From contig JAUQQB010000016.1 of assembly GCA_030550075.1 (NCBI GenBank), forward strand, positions 1 to 16,129: DNA of 16,129 nucleotides, in the 5' to 3' direction. A model generated the notes under the pieces. The model did not search any database and was not told where the DNA came from. It saw nothing but the letters and a program-made list of their open reading frames with translations. The stretch is from Chloroflexota bacterium. GTDB taxonomy: Bacteria > Chloroflexota > Anaerolineae > Thermoflexales > Thermoflexaceae. The first letter of the stretch is position 1. Each line of letters opens with the position of its first letter. Both the position numbers and the translations under genes were made by a program. Of the stretch, positions 1 to 7,743 are shown one piece after another.

Positions 1-91
1 CGGCGCGCGGCTCGGCCCCAAAAGCCCCCAGGAGGAAACCGCCTATATCCGTATAGACATTGCGGGAGAACGGCTGAATAGTTACCGATAA
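1..91 (+). CDS. 3' end of an unidentified protein gene (partial)
   Basis: The reading frame that starts at base 2 is open from the window edge and stops with TAA at 89-91, giving about 29 residues that end ETAYIRIDIAGERLNSYR. The composition is soluble and protein-like, and codon third positions are mostly G or C at the start. The fragment is too short to assign a family. It lies 12 bp before a hydrophobic open stretch in a different frame, so it may be a normal gene end or the upstream half of a frameshifted gene. Confidence 0.4.
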   Translation, partial: GARLGPKSPQEETAYIRIDIAGERLNSYR

Positions 92-102
92 TCTATCATT
101 GG

Positions 103-288
103 GTGATCCCGCTGATCCCAGCGTGGATCCTCTGGAAGGCCCTTCCGTCCAGGCGCGGAGCGCTTCAAGCCGTTTACGCGGCGATCTGGATCGCGATGTT
201 CCTCAACGCGCCATTGGTCCTGGCCGCGCGATCCGCACTGGGCGTCGCCCTCATGCCCATGCTCCCTGACCTGGCCTGGGGGACGTAG
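103..288 (+). CDS. short hydrophobic reading frame, possible small membrane protein or 3' remnant
   Basis: This 61-residue frame would begin at GTG 103 and end with TAG at 286-288. The frame is open from base 82 onward. It is strongly hydrophobic, with two candidate membrane segments around residues 1-12 and 24-55 separated by a short basic turn (KALPSRR). Third codon positions are strongly G/C, as in the real genes nearby, which argues that it is or was coding. No convincing ribosome binding site precedes GTG 103. I therefore cannot decide between a small membrane protein, the downstream part of a gene broken by a frameshift near 80-90, and a sequencing error in the preceding gene. No family is recognised. 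Confidence 0.3.
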   Translation: MIPLIPAWILWKALPSRRGALQAVYAAIWIAMFLNAPLVLAARSALGVALMPMLPDLAWGT

Positions 289-340
289 AGGATCCGGGGA
301 ATCCTCAGACAATGGGAGCTGGGGGAAGAAAAAGAGTTTT

Positions 341-347
341 GAGGAGG
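341..347 (+). promoter_or_regulatory. ribosome binding site that sets the start of the membrane protein gene
   Basis: GAGGAGG lies 9 bp before ATG 357. The upstream in-frame ATG at 312 has no comparable site, and the 15 extra residues it would add are polar and basic, so 357 is the preferred start. Confidence 0.75.
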
Positions 348-356
348 ACCGCAGGG

Positions 357-1856
357 ATGATTCGACGGATGCCGCCGGTTCCGATTGAGCCCCTCTGGTT
401 CCTGATCGTCCTGGCCGCCCTGGGGTTCTTCGTCTCCTTAGTTCCGCTGCCGCCGAACGACTTCTGGTGGCACCTGAAGATCGGGGAGCTCATCGTCCGC
501 GAGGGGCGGATCCCTTCCACCAATATGTTCGGCTGGACCTTGCCCGCGGACGCGCCGTTCACGTATGGGGCCTGGCTGGGGGAGGTTCTGCTCTACCTCC
601 TGTATCGCGCCGGCGGGCTCCCGCTGGTGATCTTCGCCCGGAACGTCCTGGCGCTGATCGCCTTCGGGCTCATCGGGCTGGAGGCGAGGCGCCGGAGCGG
701 CTCCTGGCGCCTGGCAGCCCTTGCCCTCGCCCTCGCCGGCGGGATGTCCCTCAACAACCTGATCGTCCGCCCCCAGATCTGGTCCTGGCTTCCCTTCGTG
801 GCCTTCTATCTGGCGCTCACGCGCTTCCGCGAGGGATCCGCCCGCCCCACCGCCCTGTTGACCCTTCCGTTCCTGATGGCCTTCTGGGTCAACGCCCACG
901 GCGCCTTCATCCTGGGACCAATCCTCCTCGGCCTGACCCTAACTGGCGGGGTCCTCGAGGCGATCCTCCGGCGCCCCGCCCGCCCGCTCCTCCGCCCCCT
1001 CCTCGGGATCACGGCCTTGACCCTGGCCGCCCTCCTCCTCAACCCTCAGGGCCCTGGGATCCTGGGCTACGTCCACCGCCTGCTCACCGATCGCCCCAGC
1101 CAGACCCTGGTGGTGGAATGGGCGTCCCCCACCCCCCGTGGGATCGCGAACGTGATGTTCTACCTGAGCATCCTCCTCCTGCTGCTCGCCCTGGCTTATT
1201 CCCGCCAGCGCCTGTCCCCCACCGAAGCCCTGTTCCTCTTGTCTTTCCTGTGGCTGGCATGGAACGGCCAGCGCTATGTGATCTGGTTCGGGATGGTGGC
1301 GATGCCGACCCTGGCACGCCTGCTGGCAGGAGCGCTGCCGCCGTGGCCCTGGCCCAGCCCCCCGCCCCGCCGGCTGCATACCCTCCTGGCCGTCATGCTC
1401 TTCGCGCCCGTAATCGCGGTTCAGCCCTGGTGGGTGGAACGGATCCCATTGCCGGAAGCCTACTGGCGCCAGGTCTGGCGAGGCCTCCCCATGGGTCCCC
1501 TGGTGGGGGTCGAGACGCCAGTGAAAGCTGTGGACTATTTACGGGCCCACCCCGGCGGGCACCTCTTTAACGAAATGGGCTATGGGAGCTATCTCATCTG
1601 GGCCATTCCGCAGCAGAAGGTCTTCGTGGATCCCCGGGTGGAGCTTTATCCATATGAGCTATGGCTGGACTACATCCGGATCTCCCAGGGGGCCCGCTAT
1701 CACGAACTGCTGGAGCGCTACGGAGTGGATCGGCTGCTGATTGACAAGGTCCTTCAAGAGGAATTGACCCGGGCGCTGGCGGAGGATCGACGATGGGAGA
1801 AGGAATACGAAGACGAGCGGGCACAAATCTGGCGACGGAAGGAAGTTGGGCAGTAG
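357..1856 (+). CDS. polytopic membrane protein of the DxWWHL type (GT-C-like, function unknown)
   Basis: This 499-residue protein begins MIRRMPPVPIEPLW and has roughly ten hydrophobic segments over its first 360-370 residues. A soluble C-terminal part of about 110 residues follows. Near the N-terminus, just after the first membrane segment, is an NDFWWHLKIGE motif followed by GRIPSTNMFGWT and a YGAWLGEVLLYLLYR stretch. This layout is common in bacterial membrane proteins annotated as hypothetical or distantly related to GT-C (PMT/ArnT-like) glycosyltransferases, where an acidic residue lies in the first outside loop. The C-terminal part contains HLFNEMGYGSYLIW and FVDPRVELYP, also typical of that group. 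A role in transferring sugar from a lipid carrier is possible but unproven. It converges on the GH116 gene and shows no operon link to it. Confidence 0.72.
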   Translation: MIRRMPPVPIEPLWFLIVLAALGFFVSLVPLPPNDFWWHLKIGELIVREGRIPSTNMFGWTLPADAPFTYGAWLGEVLLYLLYRAGGLPLVIFARNVLALIAFGLIGLEARRRSGSWRLAALALALAGGMSLNNLIVRPQIWSWLPFVAFYLALTRFREGSARPTALLTLPFLMAFWVNAHGAFILGPILLGLTLTGGVLEAILRRPARPLLRPLLGITALTLAALLLNPQGPGILGYVHRLLTDRPSQTLVVEWASPTPRGIANVMFYLSILLLLLALAYSRQRLSPTEALFLLSFLWLAWNGQRYVIWFGMVAMPTLARLLAGALPPWPWPSPPPRRLHTLLAVMLFAPVIAVQPWWVERIPLPEAYWRQVWRGLPMGPLVGVETPVKAVDYLRAHPGGHLFNEMGYGSYLIWAIPQQKVFVDPRVELYPYELWLDYIRISQGARYHELLERYGVDRLLIDKVLQEELTRALAEDRRWEKEYEDERAQIWRRKEVGQ

Positions 1857-1948
1857 GAGGTTGAAGAGGCAGGCAAAGCTGGTTTGGATGGCCTTGTCCG
1901 CTCCCCGAGGGATCTTATACCCGTCGCCTTACCCTACGTCGTAAACGA

Positions 1949-1991
1949 GGGCTCTCCCGAAAAGGGTCCGTGGACCCCCTGGGGAGAGCCC
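1949..1991. terminator. nested hairpin between convergent genes, likely bidirectional transcription end
   Basis: A perfect 10-bp outer stem (GGGCTCTCCC at 1949-1958 with GGGAGAGCCC at 1982-1991) encloses a second hairpin, GGGTC at 1964-1968 with GACCC at 1973-1977. It sits between the ends of two convergent genes (1856 and 2026). No T-run follows on either strand, so it is not a textbook intrinsic terminator. Position and strength suggest RNA 3'-end formation or protection. Confidence 0.5.
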
Positions 1992-2025
1992 ATCCCCGTA
2001 GCTGTTCGTGCGCGCGCTGCCCGCT

Positions 2026-4362
2026 TCAGGCGGATGAGGATGCAAGATCCGCCTTCAGAGGCGTTCGGCGCCGAACCCATTCGATCGCCCAGACAGCGCC
2101 GGGGCGCAGATACATACTGGCCCGAAAGTTGCCGTGCTCATCCCATGCCTCGGGGGTCCGGAACCAGTAACCCTTCTCTTCGTATGTGATATGGTAGATC
2201 CCCCAGGCGGTCTGCCATGCTTCCTTCTCCATCCCTCGCGCCAGCATGGCTGAGGCCAGGGCGTAGGTCACCCCTACCCATACTTCAGCGGATTGATTGC
2301 TACAACGGTCCACAGCTCCATCCGGCCGCATCCCGTTCACCGCTCCCATCCGGCCATCCGCGAAGCGGCAGACGTTGTAATCATAGATCGTGCGGAATGC
2401 CTGCCGGATATGCGGCTCCGGGACGATGGGGAGAAGCCCGGTGAGATCGGCGTACCACTGGCCCGCCAGTTGATCCGCCATGATGCTGTCCCGGTGCGGG
2501 CTGAGCGCATCATACTGGTAATACTGGCCATTCCAGAGCAGCGCCTCAAAGGATTCCCGGGCCCGTCGAAGCCAATCCTCATACCGCGATCGCGCTTCCA
2601 GATCCCCGACCAGATCCGCCATCCGGATGGCCGCTTCCAATGCGGCCAGCCAGAGCCCCCCGCAGTAAGCGCTCGGCCCCCGCATGGGCCATGTGTCATA
2701 CGTCTGATCTGGAAGCCCCTCGTTCTCCGGCAATCCATCTTCATCCCGATCGAAGAGCTTCAGGTATTCCAGCGCCATGCGGACCGCCGACCATCCGGAT
2801 TCCACCAGCGTCCGATCCCCGGTGAACACATAATCCCGATAAAGCAGCAGGACGAATTTGCTGTTCAAATCCTTCCAGATATTCGGATCCTGAAAACAAT
2901 AAGCGTTCGGCAACCGCCATGGGGCTTCCAGAGGGGATCCTAAATCGTGAGGCAGCGCACCAGGGAGTTTTCGGGGCGCCTGGTTGCCGTTTGCTTGAAT
3001 GGTTCGCAGCGTGAGGTCCGCGTGGGGAACCGTGACGATGAAATCCCGCATGACCGCCTTCTCCAGCTCCGGCCAGAGCATCAACAGTGGGAACGAGCCG
3101 TAGAAGCGAACATCGAGGGTCTCATAAAATGGATAATCGTAACACTCGATCTGAGCGAAATGACCGATCCCTTCCGGATCCTCAGGATCGACCACCCACA
3201 CGGTGGCTCCATCCGCGATGAAATATAGCTCGTTGAACAGCGCTGTGAGATACCAGTCCGGTGCTGTGGGATCTGACAGGATGGACTGTTGCCAGGCCTC
3301 GATCTGTTCCCGCCAGACCGCATATCGCTCCAGCGCCTCCCTCGCGATCCTCCAGGCGTTTCGCCCGGAGTTTCCAAAGAAAAGGGTGTAACGGCGATAC
3401 CAGCGATCTCCGGCTCCGAATTCCACAAGGGGCAAATCCCAGGCCAGGGCCATGGGCACAACCTGTCTCTCGCCGGGGCCCAGCCGGAAGGTGACGGCGA
3501 GCCCGGCTCCCACCTGCCCACTCTCCAGGGAGGAGGCAGCTCCTGCATCGTTTTCCAGGCGGCCATCGGCGGCGAAGTCCTCCCAGATCTCCGCTCCATC
3601 CCCATCCGCTCGAAACTGAGTCCGATAACTGACATCCATTCCCGGCATCCTCAACGCCGCCAGCGCCCAGGAGCCATCCCAGGGCTCCTGCGCCGGCCCT
3701 TCCCCTCCCACCAGCTCCACCCCGATCATCCGGCCGCTGCTCAGATCTTCCGCCCTGGGCCGATGGATTCCCCCACCCGGAGCTTTACGATCCCATCCGT
3801 ATCCAAGGAGGTTTTGCCAAGTGAACAGAATCCCCACCGTCAGAGGATGAGATGTGGGGTTCTCAACAAACCACAGGAACACCGCCACGGGGTAACTGCT
3901 TTCCCGATAGTTGTGCGGGATCACCGGGGAGAACTGTTCCACCGCCAGGCGCACCCCGAGGCGTTCCCATTCGTAGATAAACCATGACCGGGGGTAGAGA
4001 GCGGCATAAATCCCAGCGCCCACCGGATATCGCCACTGCCACGCGGTCAGTTCGCGCGACGGCGCCTCCGTCCACAAGGCCTGAGCCAGACGTCCCTCGG
4101 GACCTTCCACAAAGACGGAGAACATGCAGGCCGACAGCGGCTCATAGCGGTGACGGCCGGGATCCAGATGCCAGCGGGCGAAATCCCCCCGATAAGTGCG
4201 ACCGATGGTCCCGGCCCCGATGCCTCCCAGGGGAGCGCCCTGCCAGTAACCGTCGTCGATGCTGACATGCGGCTCCCGGAGCGAGCGGCCGGGGTTCTCC
4301 AGGGGCAGACCGATGGAGCGACGCCACGCGCCTCGCGGGATCTCCAGAGCGATCGCAGTCAT
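2026..4362 (-). CDS. GH116 family glycoside hydrolase (beta-glucosidase-like), cytosolic
   Basis: This 778-residue protein has no signal peptide. Residues 30-340 match the beta-sandwich N-terminal domain of GH116 (GBA2-type), including GAPLGGIGAGTIGRTYRGDF near residues 42-61. Residues 370-760 form the (alpha/alpha)6 catalytic domain. FNELYFIADG (Glu at about 378) corresponds to the GH116 nucleophile region. DGLPENEGLPDQTYDTW followed by GPSAYCGGLWLAALEA (about 532-576) is the family signature that carries or adjoins the acid/base Asp. Known members are retaining beta-glucosidases, beta-xylosidases or beta-N-acetylglucosaminidases, and human GBA2 is a glucosylceramidase. Given the adjacent sugar importer, hydrolysis of imported beta-glucosides is the best guess; exact substrate cannot be read from sequence. 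ATG 4362 is chosen because GGAGG ends 5 bp before it. An upstream in-frame start at 4473 would overlap the regulator gene and add 37 unrelated residues. It lies 47 bp downstream of the LacI gene, probably in the same transcript. Confidence 0.9.
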   Translation of the reverse strand: MTAIALEIPRGAWRRSIGLPLENPGRSLREPHVSIDDGYWQGAPLGGIGAGTIGRTYRGDFARWHLDPGRHRYEPLSACMFSVFVEGPEGRLAQALWTEAPSRELTAWQWRYPVGAGIYAALYPRSWFIYEWERLGVRLAVEQFSPVIPHNYRESSYPVAVFLWFVENPTSHPLTVGILFTWQNLLGYGWDRKAPGGGIHRPRAEDLSSGRMIGVELVGGEGPAQEPWDGSWALAALRMPGMDVSYRTQFRADGDGAEIWEDFAADGRLENDAGAASSLESGQVGAGLAVTFRLGPGERQVVPMALAWDLPLVEFGAGDRWYRRYTLFFGNSGRNAWRIAREALERYAVWREQIEAWQQSILSDPTAPDWYLTALFNELYFIADGATVWVVDPEDPEGIGHFAQIECYDYPFYETLDVRFYGSFPLLMLWPELEKAVMRDFIVTVPHADLTLRTIQANGNQAPRKLPGALPHDLGSPLEAPWRLPNAYCFQDPNIWKDLNSKFVLLLYRDYVFTGDRTLVESGWSAVRMALEYLKLFDRDEDGLPENEGLPDQTYDTWPMRGPSAYCGGLWLAALEAAIRMADLVGDLEARSRYEDWLRRARESFEALLWNGQYYQYDALSPHRDSIMADQLAGQWYADLTGLLPIVPEPHIRQAFRTIYDYNVCRFADGRMGAVNGMRPDGAVDRCSNQSAEVWVGVTYALASAMLARGMEKEAWQTAWGIYHITYEEKGYWFRTPEAWDEHGNFRASMYLRPGAVWAIEWVRRRTPLKADLASSSA

Positions 4363-4367
4363 TCTGG

Positions 4368-4372
4368 CCTCC
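4368..4372 (-). promoter_or_regulatory. ribosome binding site that sets the GH116 start
   Basis: GGAGG on the minus strand is 5 nt before ATG 4362, in the short gap after the regulator stop codon. It supports the shorter GH116 protein and translation as a separate cistron of the regulator transcript. Confidence 0.7.
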
Positions 4373-4409
4373 GAATGGATGGAGGGAATGAGATCGATAA
4401 TCCCAGCCC

Positions 4410-5465
4410 TCAACGCTCGGCGAAGGATTCGCCGGACGGCGCCTGTGTGCTGAACTCCCGCAACGCTCCGCATGAGGAGCGGATCACCACCTCAACGGGC
4501 AGAATCACCCGTTGAGGTTCCCGGGTCCCCTCCTCCAGCTGACGCAGGAGAAGCTGGACCGCCACACGGCCAAGCTCATAAATCGGCTGGCGCACCGTGG
4601 TCAACGGCGGATCGGTGAATCGAGCCAGCTCCACATCGTCGTAGCCCACGATGGCGATGTCATCCGGGACCCGCAGGCCGGCCTCCCGAAGGGCTTTCAG
4701 CGCCCCCACGGCCATCAGATCGCTGGCCGCGAACACGGCATCCGGTCGGGCGGTGAGCAGGCGGCGCATCGCTATATAGCCTCCTGCCTCCGTGAAATCG
4801 CCCTCCACGATCCACTCCGGCAGTGGGCTTAACCCCCACGCCTGAAGGGCAGCGCGATAGCCCTCCAGGCGATCGATTCCCGGGGCCCTGGTTTGAGGGC
4901 CGGCGATGGTAGCCACTCGACGCCGCCCCAGACGCAGCAGATGTTCAGTCGCCATCCGACCTCCCCCCACGTTATCCGCATCGACATAACTGACCCCGGG
5001 CTCCTGGGGATAACGGCCGATGCTGACCACCGGGAGACCTTCCTGATACGCCCGGCAGATCAACGGATCCGTAACCTGCGCGGAAAGCACAATGATCCCA
5101 TCCACCACGCGTCCTCGAAGGGCTCGTTGATAAAAATCCTCTTCCTGCTGGGGAGAAAGCAGGGAGAGCATGAGATGGTAACCATGCTCCGTAAGGGCAT
5201 CGGAGATCCCTCGCAGCACAGCGGGGAAGTAGGGATCGCTGAAGACCTTCGGAAGGGTTTCGGGGATCACAACCCCCACGATTTGACTGCGCCGCGTGGC
5301 CAAGTTGCGGGCGGCTGCGTGCGGCTGATACCCGACCTCCCGGATGATCTGCCAGACCCGTTCCCGCACCTCCGGCCGCACGCTCGGATGATGGTTAATT
5401 ACCCGGGACACCGTAGAACGAGAGACTCCCGCCAGTCGGGCGATCTCTTCCAGGGTATAGCCCAT
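4410..5465 (-). CDS. LacI-family transcriptional regulator
   Basis: This 351-residue protein has the classic LacI layout. An N-terminal helix-turn-helix spans residues 4-23 (TLEEIARLAGVSRSTVSRVI). The hinge helix is at about 49-60 (AAARNLATRRS), with Leu55 at the place where LacI proteins insert a leucine at the central CpG of the operator. A periplasmic-binding-protein-like sugar domain runs from about 61 to 345, with DGIIVLS, DNVGGGRMATEHLL, DAVFAASDLMAVGALKAL and IVGYDDVELARFTDPPLTTVRQP blocks. It should bind DNA as a dimer and release it on binding a sugar. ATG 5465 has an excellent upstream site (AAAGGAGGT, 5478-5470). The TTG at 5492 that would lengthen the protein lies inside the operator palindrome and is rejected. 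Two matching palindromes in the divergent space imply control of its own transcript, including GH116, and of the transporter operon. Confidence 0.93.
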   Translation of the reverse strand: MGYTLEEIARLAGVSRSTVSRVINHHPSVRPEVRERVWQIIREVGYQPHAAARNLATRRSQIVGVVIPETLPKVFSDPYFPAVLRGISDALTEHGYHLMLSLLSPQQEEDFYQRALRGRVVDGIIVLSAQVTDPLICRAYQEGLPVVSIGRYPQEPGVSYVDADNVGGGRMATEHLLRLGRRRVATIAGPQTRAPGIDRLEGYRAALQAWGLSPLPEWIVEGDFTEAGGYIAMRRLLTARPDAVFAASDLMAVGALKALREAGLRVPDDIAIVGYDDVELARFTDPPLTTVRQPIYELGRVAVQLLLRQLEEGTREPQRVILPVEVVIRSSCGALREFSTQAPSGESFAER

Positions 5466-5469
5466 CCCC

Positions 5470-5478
5470 ACCTCCTTT
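5470..5478 (-). promoter_or_regulatory. strong ribosome binding site of the regulator gene, overlapping the operator
   Basis: AAAGGAGGT on the minus strand is nearly a perfect anti-16S match, 4-5 nt before ATG 5465. Its first three bases are also the last three bases of the 18-bp palindrome at 5476-5493, so binding or hairpin formation at the palindrome could affect translation as well as transcription. Confidence 0.75.
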
Positions 5479-5493
5479 GAGAGCGCTCTCAAA
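5476..5493. promoter_or_regulatory. LacI-type operator O1, perfect 18-bp palindrome
   Basis: TTTGAGAGCGCTCTCAAA reads the same on both strands and has the central CG typical of LacI-family operators. It lies in the leader of the regulator gene, about 130 bp downstream of the predicted minus-strand +1 and touching the ribosome binding site. A bound repressor here would act as a roadblock rather than by blocking polymerase binding. It differs from the second palindrome only at one symmetric position. Confidence 0.85.
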
Positions 5494-5554
5494 AATAATT
5501 GCTTCGGTTCCCGCCGATTAGAACTCCATGGCTTCTACAATCGGTAGAAAATTG

Positions 5555-5608
5555 GCGAATTAATTCGCTATGATTTTTCCAATCAAAAGCGAATACTGGA
5601 CGCGAATT
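5555..5608. repeat. cluster of GCGAAT motifs including a 14-bp palindrome
   Basis: GCGAATTAATTCGC at 5555-5568 is a perfect palindrome made of two inverted GCGAAT half-sites. Two more direct copies follow at 5589-5594 and 5602-5607. All four fall within 54 bp of the divergent regulatory space, just downstream of the predicted minus-strand start. This could be a binding region for a second regulator; no protein is identified for it. Confidence 0.45.
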
Positions 5609-5626
5609 CCCATCCTCGATATTCTG

Positions 5627-5655
5627 ATTTTACTTTGATCAGCTTTACTTGTCAA
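5627..5655 (-). promoter_or_regulatory. sigma70-type promoter for the regulator-GH116 transcript
   Basis: On the minus strand a perfect -35 TTGACA (5655-5650) and a 5-of-6 -10 TAAAAT (5632-5627) are separated by 17 bp. The predicted start is near 5620, giving a leader of about 155 nt before ATG 5465. Confidence 0.7.
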
Positions 5656-5707
5656 GAAATACCCAGGATATATCATGTTGTCCCTTAATGCGGGTGGGGC
5701 GGGGGTC

Positions 5708-5736
5708 TTGACAGGATAGCAGTCTTATGCTATAGA
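5708..5736 (+). promoter_or_regulatory. sigma70-type promoter of the transporter operon
   Basis: A perfect -35 TTGACA (5708-5713) and TATAGA (5731-5736) are separated by 17 bp. The predicted start is around 5743, inside the second palindromic operator. This is the arrangement expected for direct repression. The leader to ATG 5910 is about 165 nt. Confidence 0.75.
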
Positions 5737-5740
5737 TTTC

Positions 5741-5758
5741 TTTGGGAGCGCTCCCAAA
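5741..5758. promoter_or_regulatory. LacI-type operator O2, perfect 18-bp palindrome over +1
   Basis: TTTGGGAGCGCTCCCAAA is a perfect palindrome with the same TTTGRGAGC half-site as O1. It begins 4 bp after the -10 hexamer, covering the predicted transcription start. Its centre is 265 bp from that of O1, about 25 helical turns, so looping between the two sites is sterically possible. Confidence 0.88.
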
Positions 5759-5909
5759 TCCGATGGTTTCCTGGGGCGGGCAAATGTTTGGGGGTAGGGA
5801 GTGGGTTGCTGGAGGCGGCCTGCATCCCATCTCACCCAACGACCCGCACCCCAACCTTCAGGAAACGAAATGAGGAGAATCTCCCCATCCTGGTTCAGGA
5901 GGAACGGCC

Positions 5910-7700
5910 ATGAAGCGCCTCAGCCTGCTGCTCGTCCATCTAATGGTCATCGCCGTCCTGCTGCTCAGCGCCTGCCAGCCCACACCCACGCCCTCTCCCA
6001 CGGCAGCGCCAGCGACCCAACCCCCCGCGCCTACCCCTACAGCGGCACCGCCTCCCGCCACTCCAACCCCCGCCGTGGTCGTCTACCCGCGCGAGGAGAC
6101 CCTCTATACCAGCGGCACCCAGTGGGGTCCCCCCTCCAACTGGAACCCGATCCAGGTCGGCACCAATGCCATGGGAACCATCGGCCTTTGCTATGAAACC
6201 CTCTTCCTCTATGACCCCATGAAGGACGAATACATCCCCTGGCTGGCGGAGAGCGGACGCTGGACGAGCGATAATGTCTATGAGGTGAAGCTCCGCCAGG
6301 GGATCACCTGGGCGGATGGCCAGCCCATGACCAGCGCCGATGTAGTCTACACGTTCGAGCTGGGCAAGCTGGAAGGGGTTTACTACCGGCCTCTCTGGGA
6401 CTGGCTCGAGAAGGCAGAGGCGGTCGACAACCTCACCGTCCGGTTCACTTTCAAAGAGGTCCGTCATCAGGAGTGGGGCAACACCCTCTACTCGGTCGCC
6501 ATTGTCCCCAAGCATGCATGGGAGGGTCGCTCTTCGGAAGAGATCGTCAACGGTCAGAACCTGCCGCCGTTGTGCTCCGGCGCCTACGTTTATGAGGCCC
6601 ACTCGGAGGACCGCGTGATCTGGAAGCGCAATGACAACTGGTGGGCGATCAAGGTCCTGGGCAAATCCGTAGCCCCCCGCTATATCGTCGATGTCGTCAA
6701 CCCCAGCAACAACGTCGCCCTCGGGCTGGTACTCAAGGGCGAGGTGGATCTAAGCAACAACTTCCTTCCCGGCGTCGCCACACTGGTCAAGGGAGGCTAC
6801 GGCCTCAAGACCTGGTATGAGGATGTGCCTTACATGTTGGCCGCCAACACGGCCTTCCTGTTCATGAACCTCACCAAGAAGCCGATGGACGATCCGAACT
6901 TCCGGAAGGCGATGGCTTATGCCATCAACGTGGACGAGATCGTCACCCGGGTCTACGGCAACATCGTTCAGAAGGCTAACCCCACCGGATTGCTGCCCGT
7001 CTGGGAGCGGTTTGTGGATCCGGATGTAGTGAAGGGGCTGGGCTTCTCCTACGATCCGAACCGCGCCAAGCAGATCCTGAACCAAGCCGGATATCGGGAC
7101 CGCAACGGAGATGGGTTCGTTGAGGCCCCGGATGGCTCTCCGATCCAGCTGAAGATTATGGTTCCCTTCGGATGGACCGACTGGATGGAAGCCGCGAAGG
7201 TGATCGCCAGCAGCGCCCAGGCTGTCGGGATCAACCTCCAGGCGGACTTTCCGGACTTCGGAGGATACTGGGACCAGCTGACCGGCGGCACCTTCGACAT
7301 GGCCATCAATAACTTCGGATCCCAGATGAGCAACACGCCGTGGACCTTCTACTTCTGGTTGTTCCGGAACCCGATCACCCCTAAGATGAACGACGGGAAC
7401 TACGGCCGCTATAATAACCCGCAGGTCTTCGACCTGGTGGTCCAGCTGGATAAAGTCCCGGTGGGTGATACCGAGGGCATGAAGAAGGTGATCTCCCAGA
7501 TCCAGCGGATCCAGCTGACCGATATGCCGGCCGTCCCGCTCTGGTATAACGGCCTCTGGGGCCAGTGGAATGAGGCCCACTGGACCAACTGGCCATCGGC
7601 GGCGGAGGGCGCGCCCAAGTATCTGCCGTGCACCTGGCGGGGCTACTGGAATATGACCGCCCTCCTGATGCTCACCGAGCTGAAGCCGGCCAAGAGGTAA
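5910..7700 (+). CDS. ABC transporter substrate-binding lipoprotein, family 5 (Opp/Dpp type), probable oligosaccharide binder
   Basis: This 596-residue secreted lipoprotein has a basic start and hydrophobic core (residues 2-19), then a lipobox LSAC with the lipidated Cys at 22. A Pro/Thr/Ala-rich linker (23-54) tethers the binding domain to the membrane. The rest is a family 5 solute-binding protein, with WNPIQVGTNAMG, YETLFLYDP, YEVKLRQGITWADGQPMTSADVVYTFELGK and DPNFRKAMAYAINVDEIV blocks typical of the family. Aromatic-rich segments (GYWDQLTGGTFDMAINNFGS, NTPWTFYFWLFRNP) resemble the sugar-binding branch known from Thermotoga and Pyrococcus beta-glucoside and manno-oligosaccharide transporters rather than peptide binders; this is inference. 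AGGAGG lies 7 bp before ATG 5910. It is the first gene after the regulated promoter and is separated from the permeases by a small gene and hairpins. Confidence 0.9.
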   Translation: MKRLSLLLVHLMVIAVLLLSACQPTPTPSPTAAPATQPPAPTPTAAPPPATPTPAVVVYPREETLYTSGTQWGPPSNWNPIQVGTNAMGTIGLCYETLFLYDPMKDEYIPWLAESGRWTSDNVYEVKLRQGITWADGQPMTSADVVYTFELGKLEGVYYRPLWDWLEKAEAVDNLTVRFTFKEVRHQEWGNTLYSVAIVPKHAWEGRSSEEIVNGQNLPPLCSGAYVYEAHSEDRVIWKRNDNWWAIKVLGKSVAPRYIVDVVNPSNNVALGLVLKGEVDLSNNFLPGVATLVKGGYGLKTWYEDVPYMLAANTAFLFMNLTKKPMDDPNFRKAMAYAINVDEIVTRVYGNIVQKANPTGLLPVWERFVDPDVVKGLGFSYDPNRAKQILNQAGYRDRNGDGFVEAPDGSPIQLKIMVPFGWTDWMEAAKVIASSAQAVGINLQADFPDFGGYWDQLTGGTFDMAINNFGSQMSNTPWTFYFWLFRNPITPKMNDGNYGRYNNPQVFDLVVQLDKVPVGDTEGMKKVISQIQRIQLTDMPAVPLWYNGLWGQWNEAHWTNWPSAAEGAPKYLPCTWRGYWNMTALLMLTELKPAKR

Positions 7701-7743
7701 ATGGGTTCGCCGCCGAGTTGGAAGGCTCGATCCACGGGTAATG

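Noticed and set aside
467..1570. 367-residue open frame inside the membrane protein gene, plus strand
   Set aside because: Pro/Arg/Gly-rich product without hydrophobic or domain structure; an alternate frame of the GC-rich 357-1856 gene, which has clear family motifs.
2293..2943. 216-residue plus-strand frame opposite GH116
   Set aside because: Antisense of the GH116 catalytic domain; no ribosome binding site or recognisable motif.
5466..5492. Nine-residue N-terminal extension of the LacI regulator from TTG 5492
   Set aside because: The extension is encoded by the operator palindrome and the ribosome binding site itself; ATG 5465 is ideally placed.
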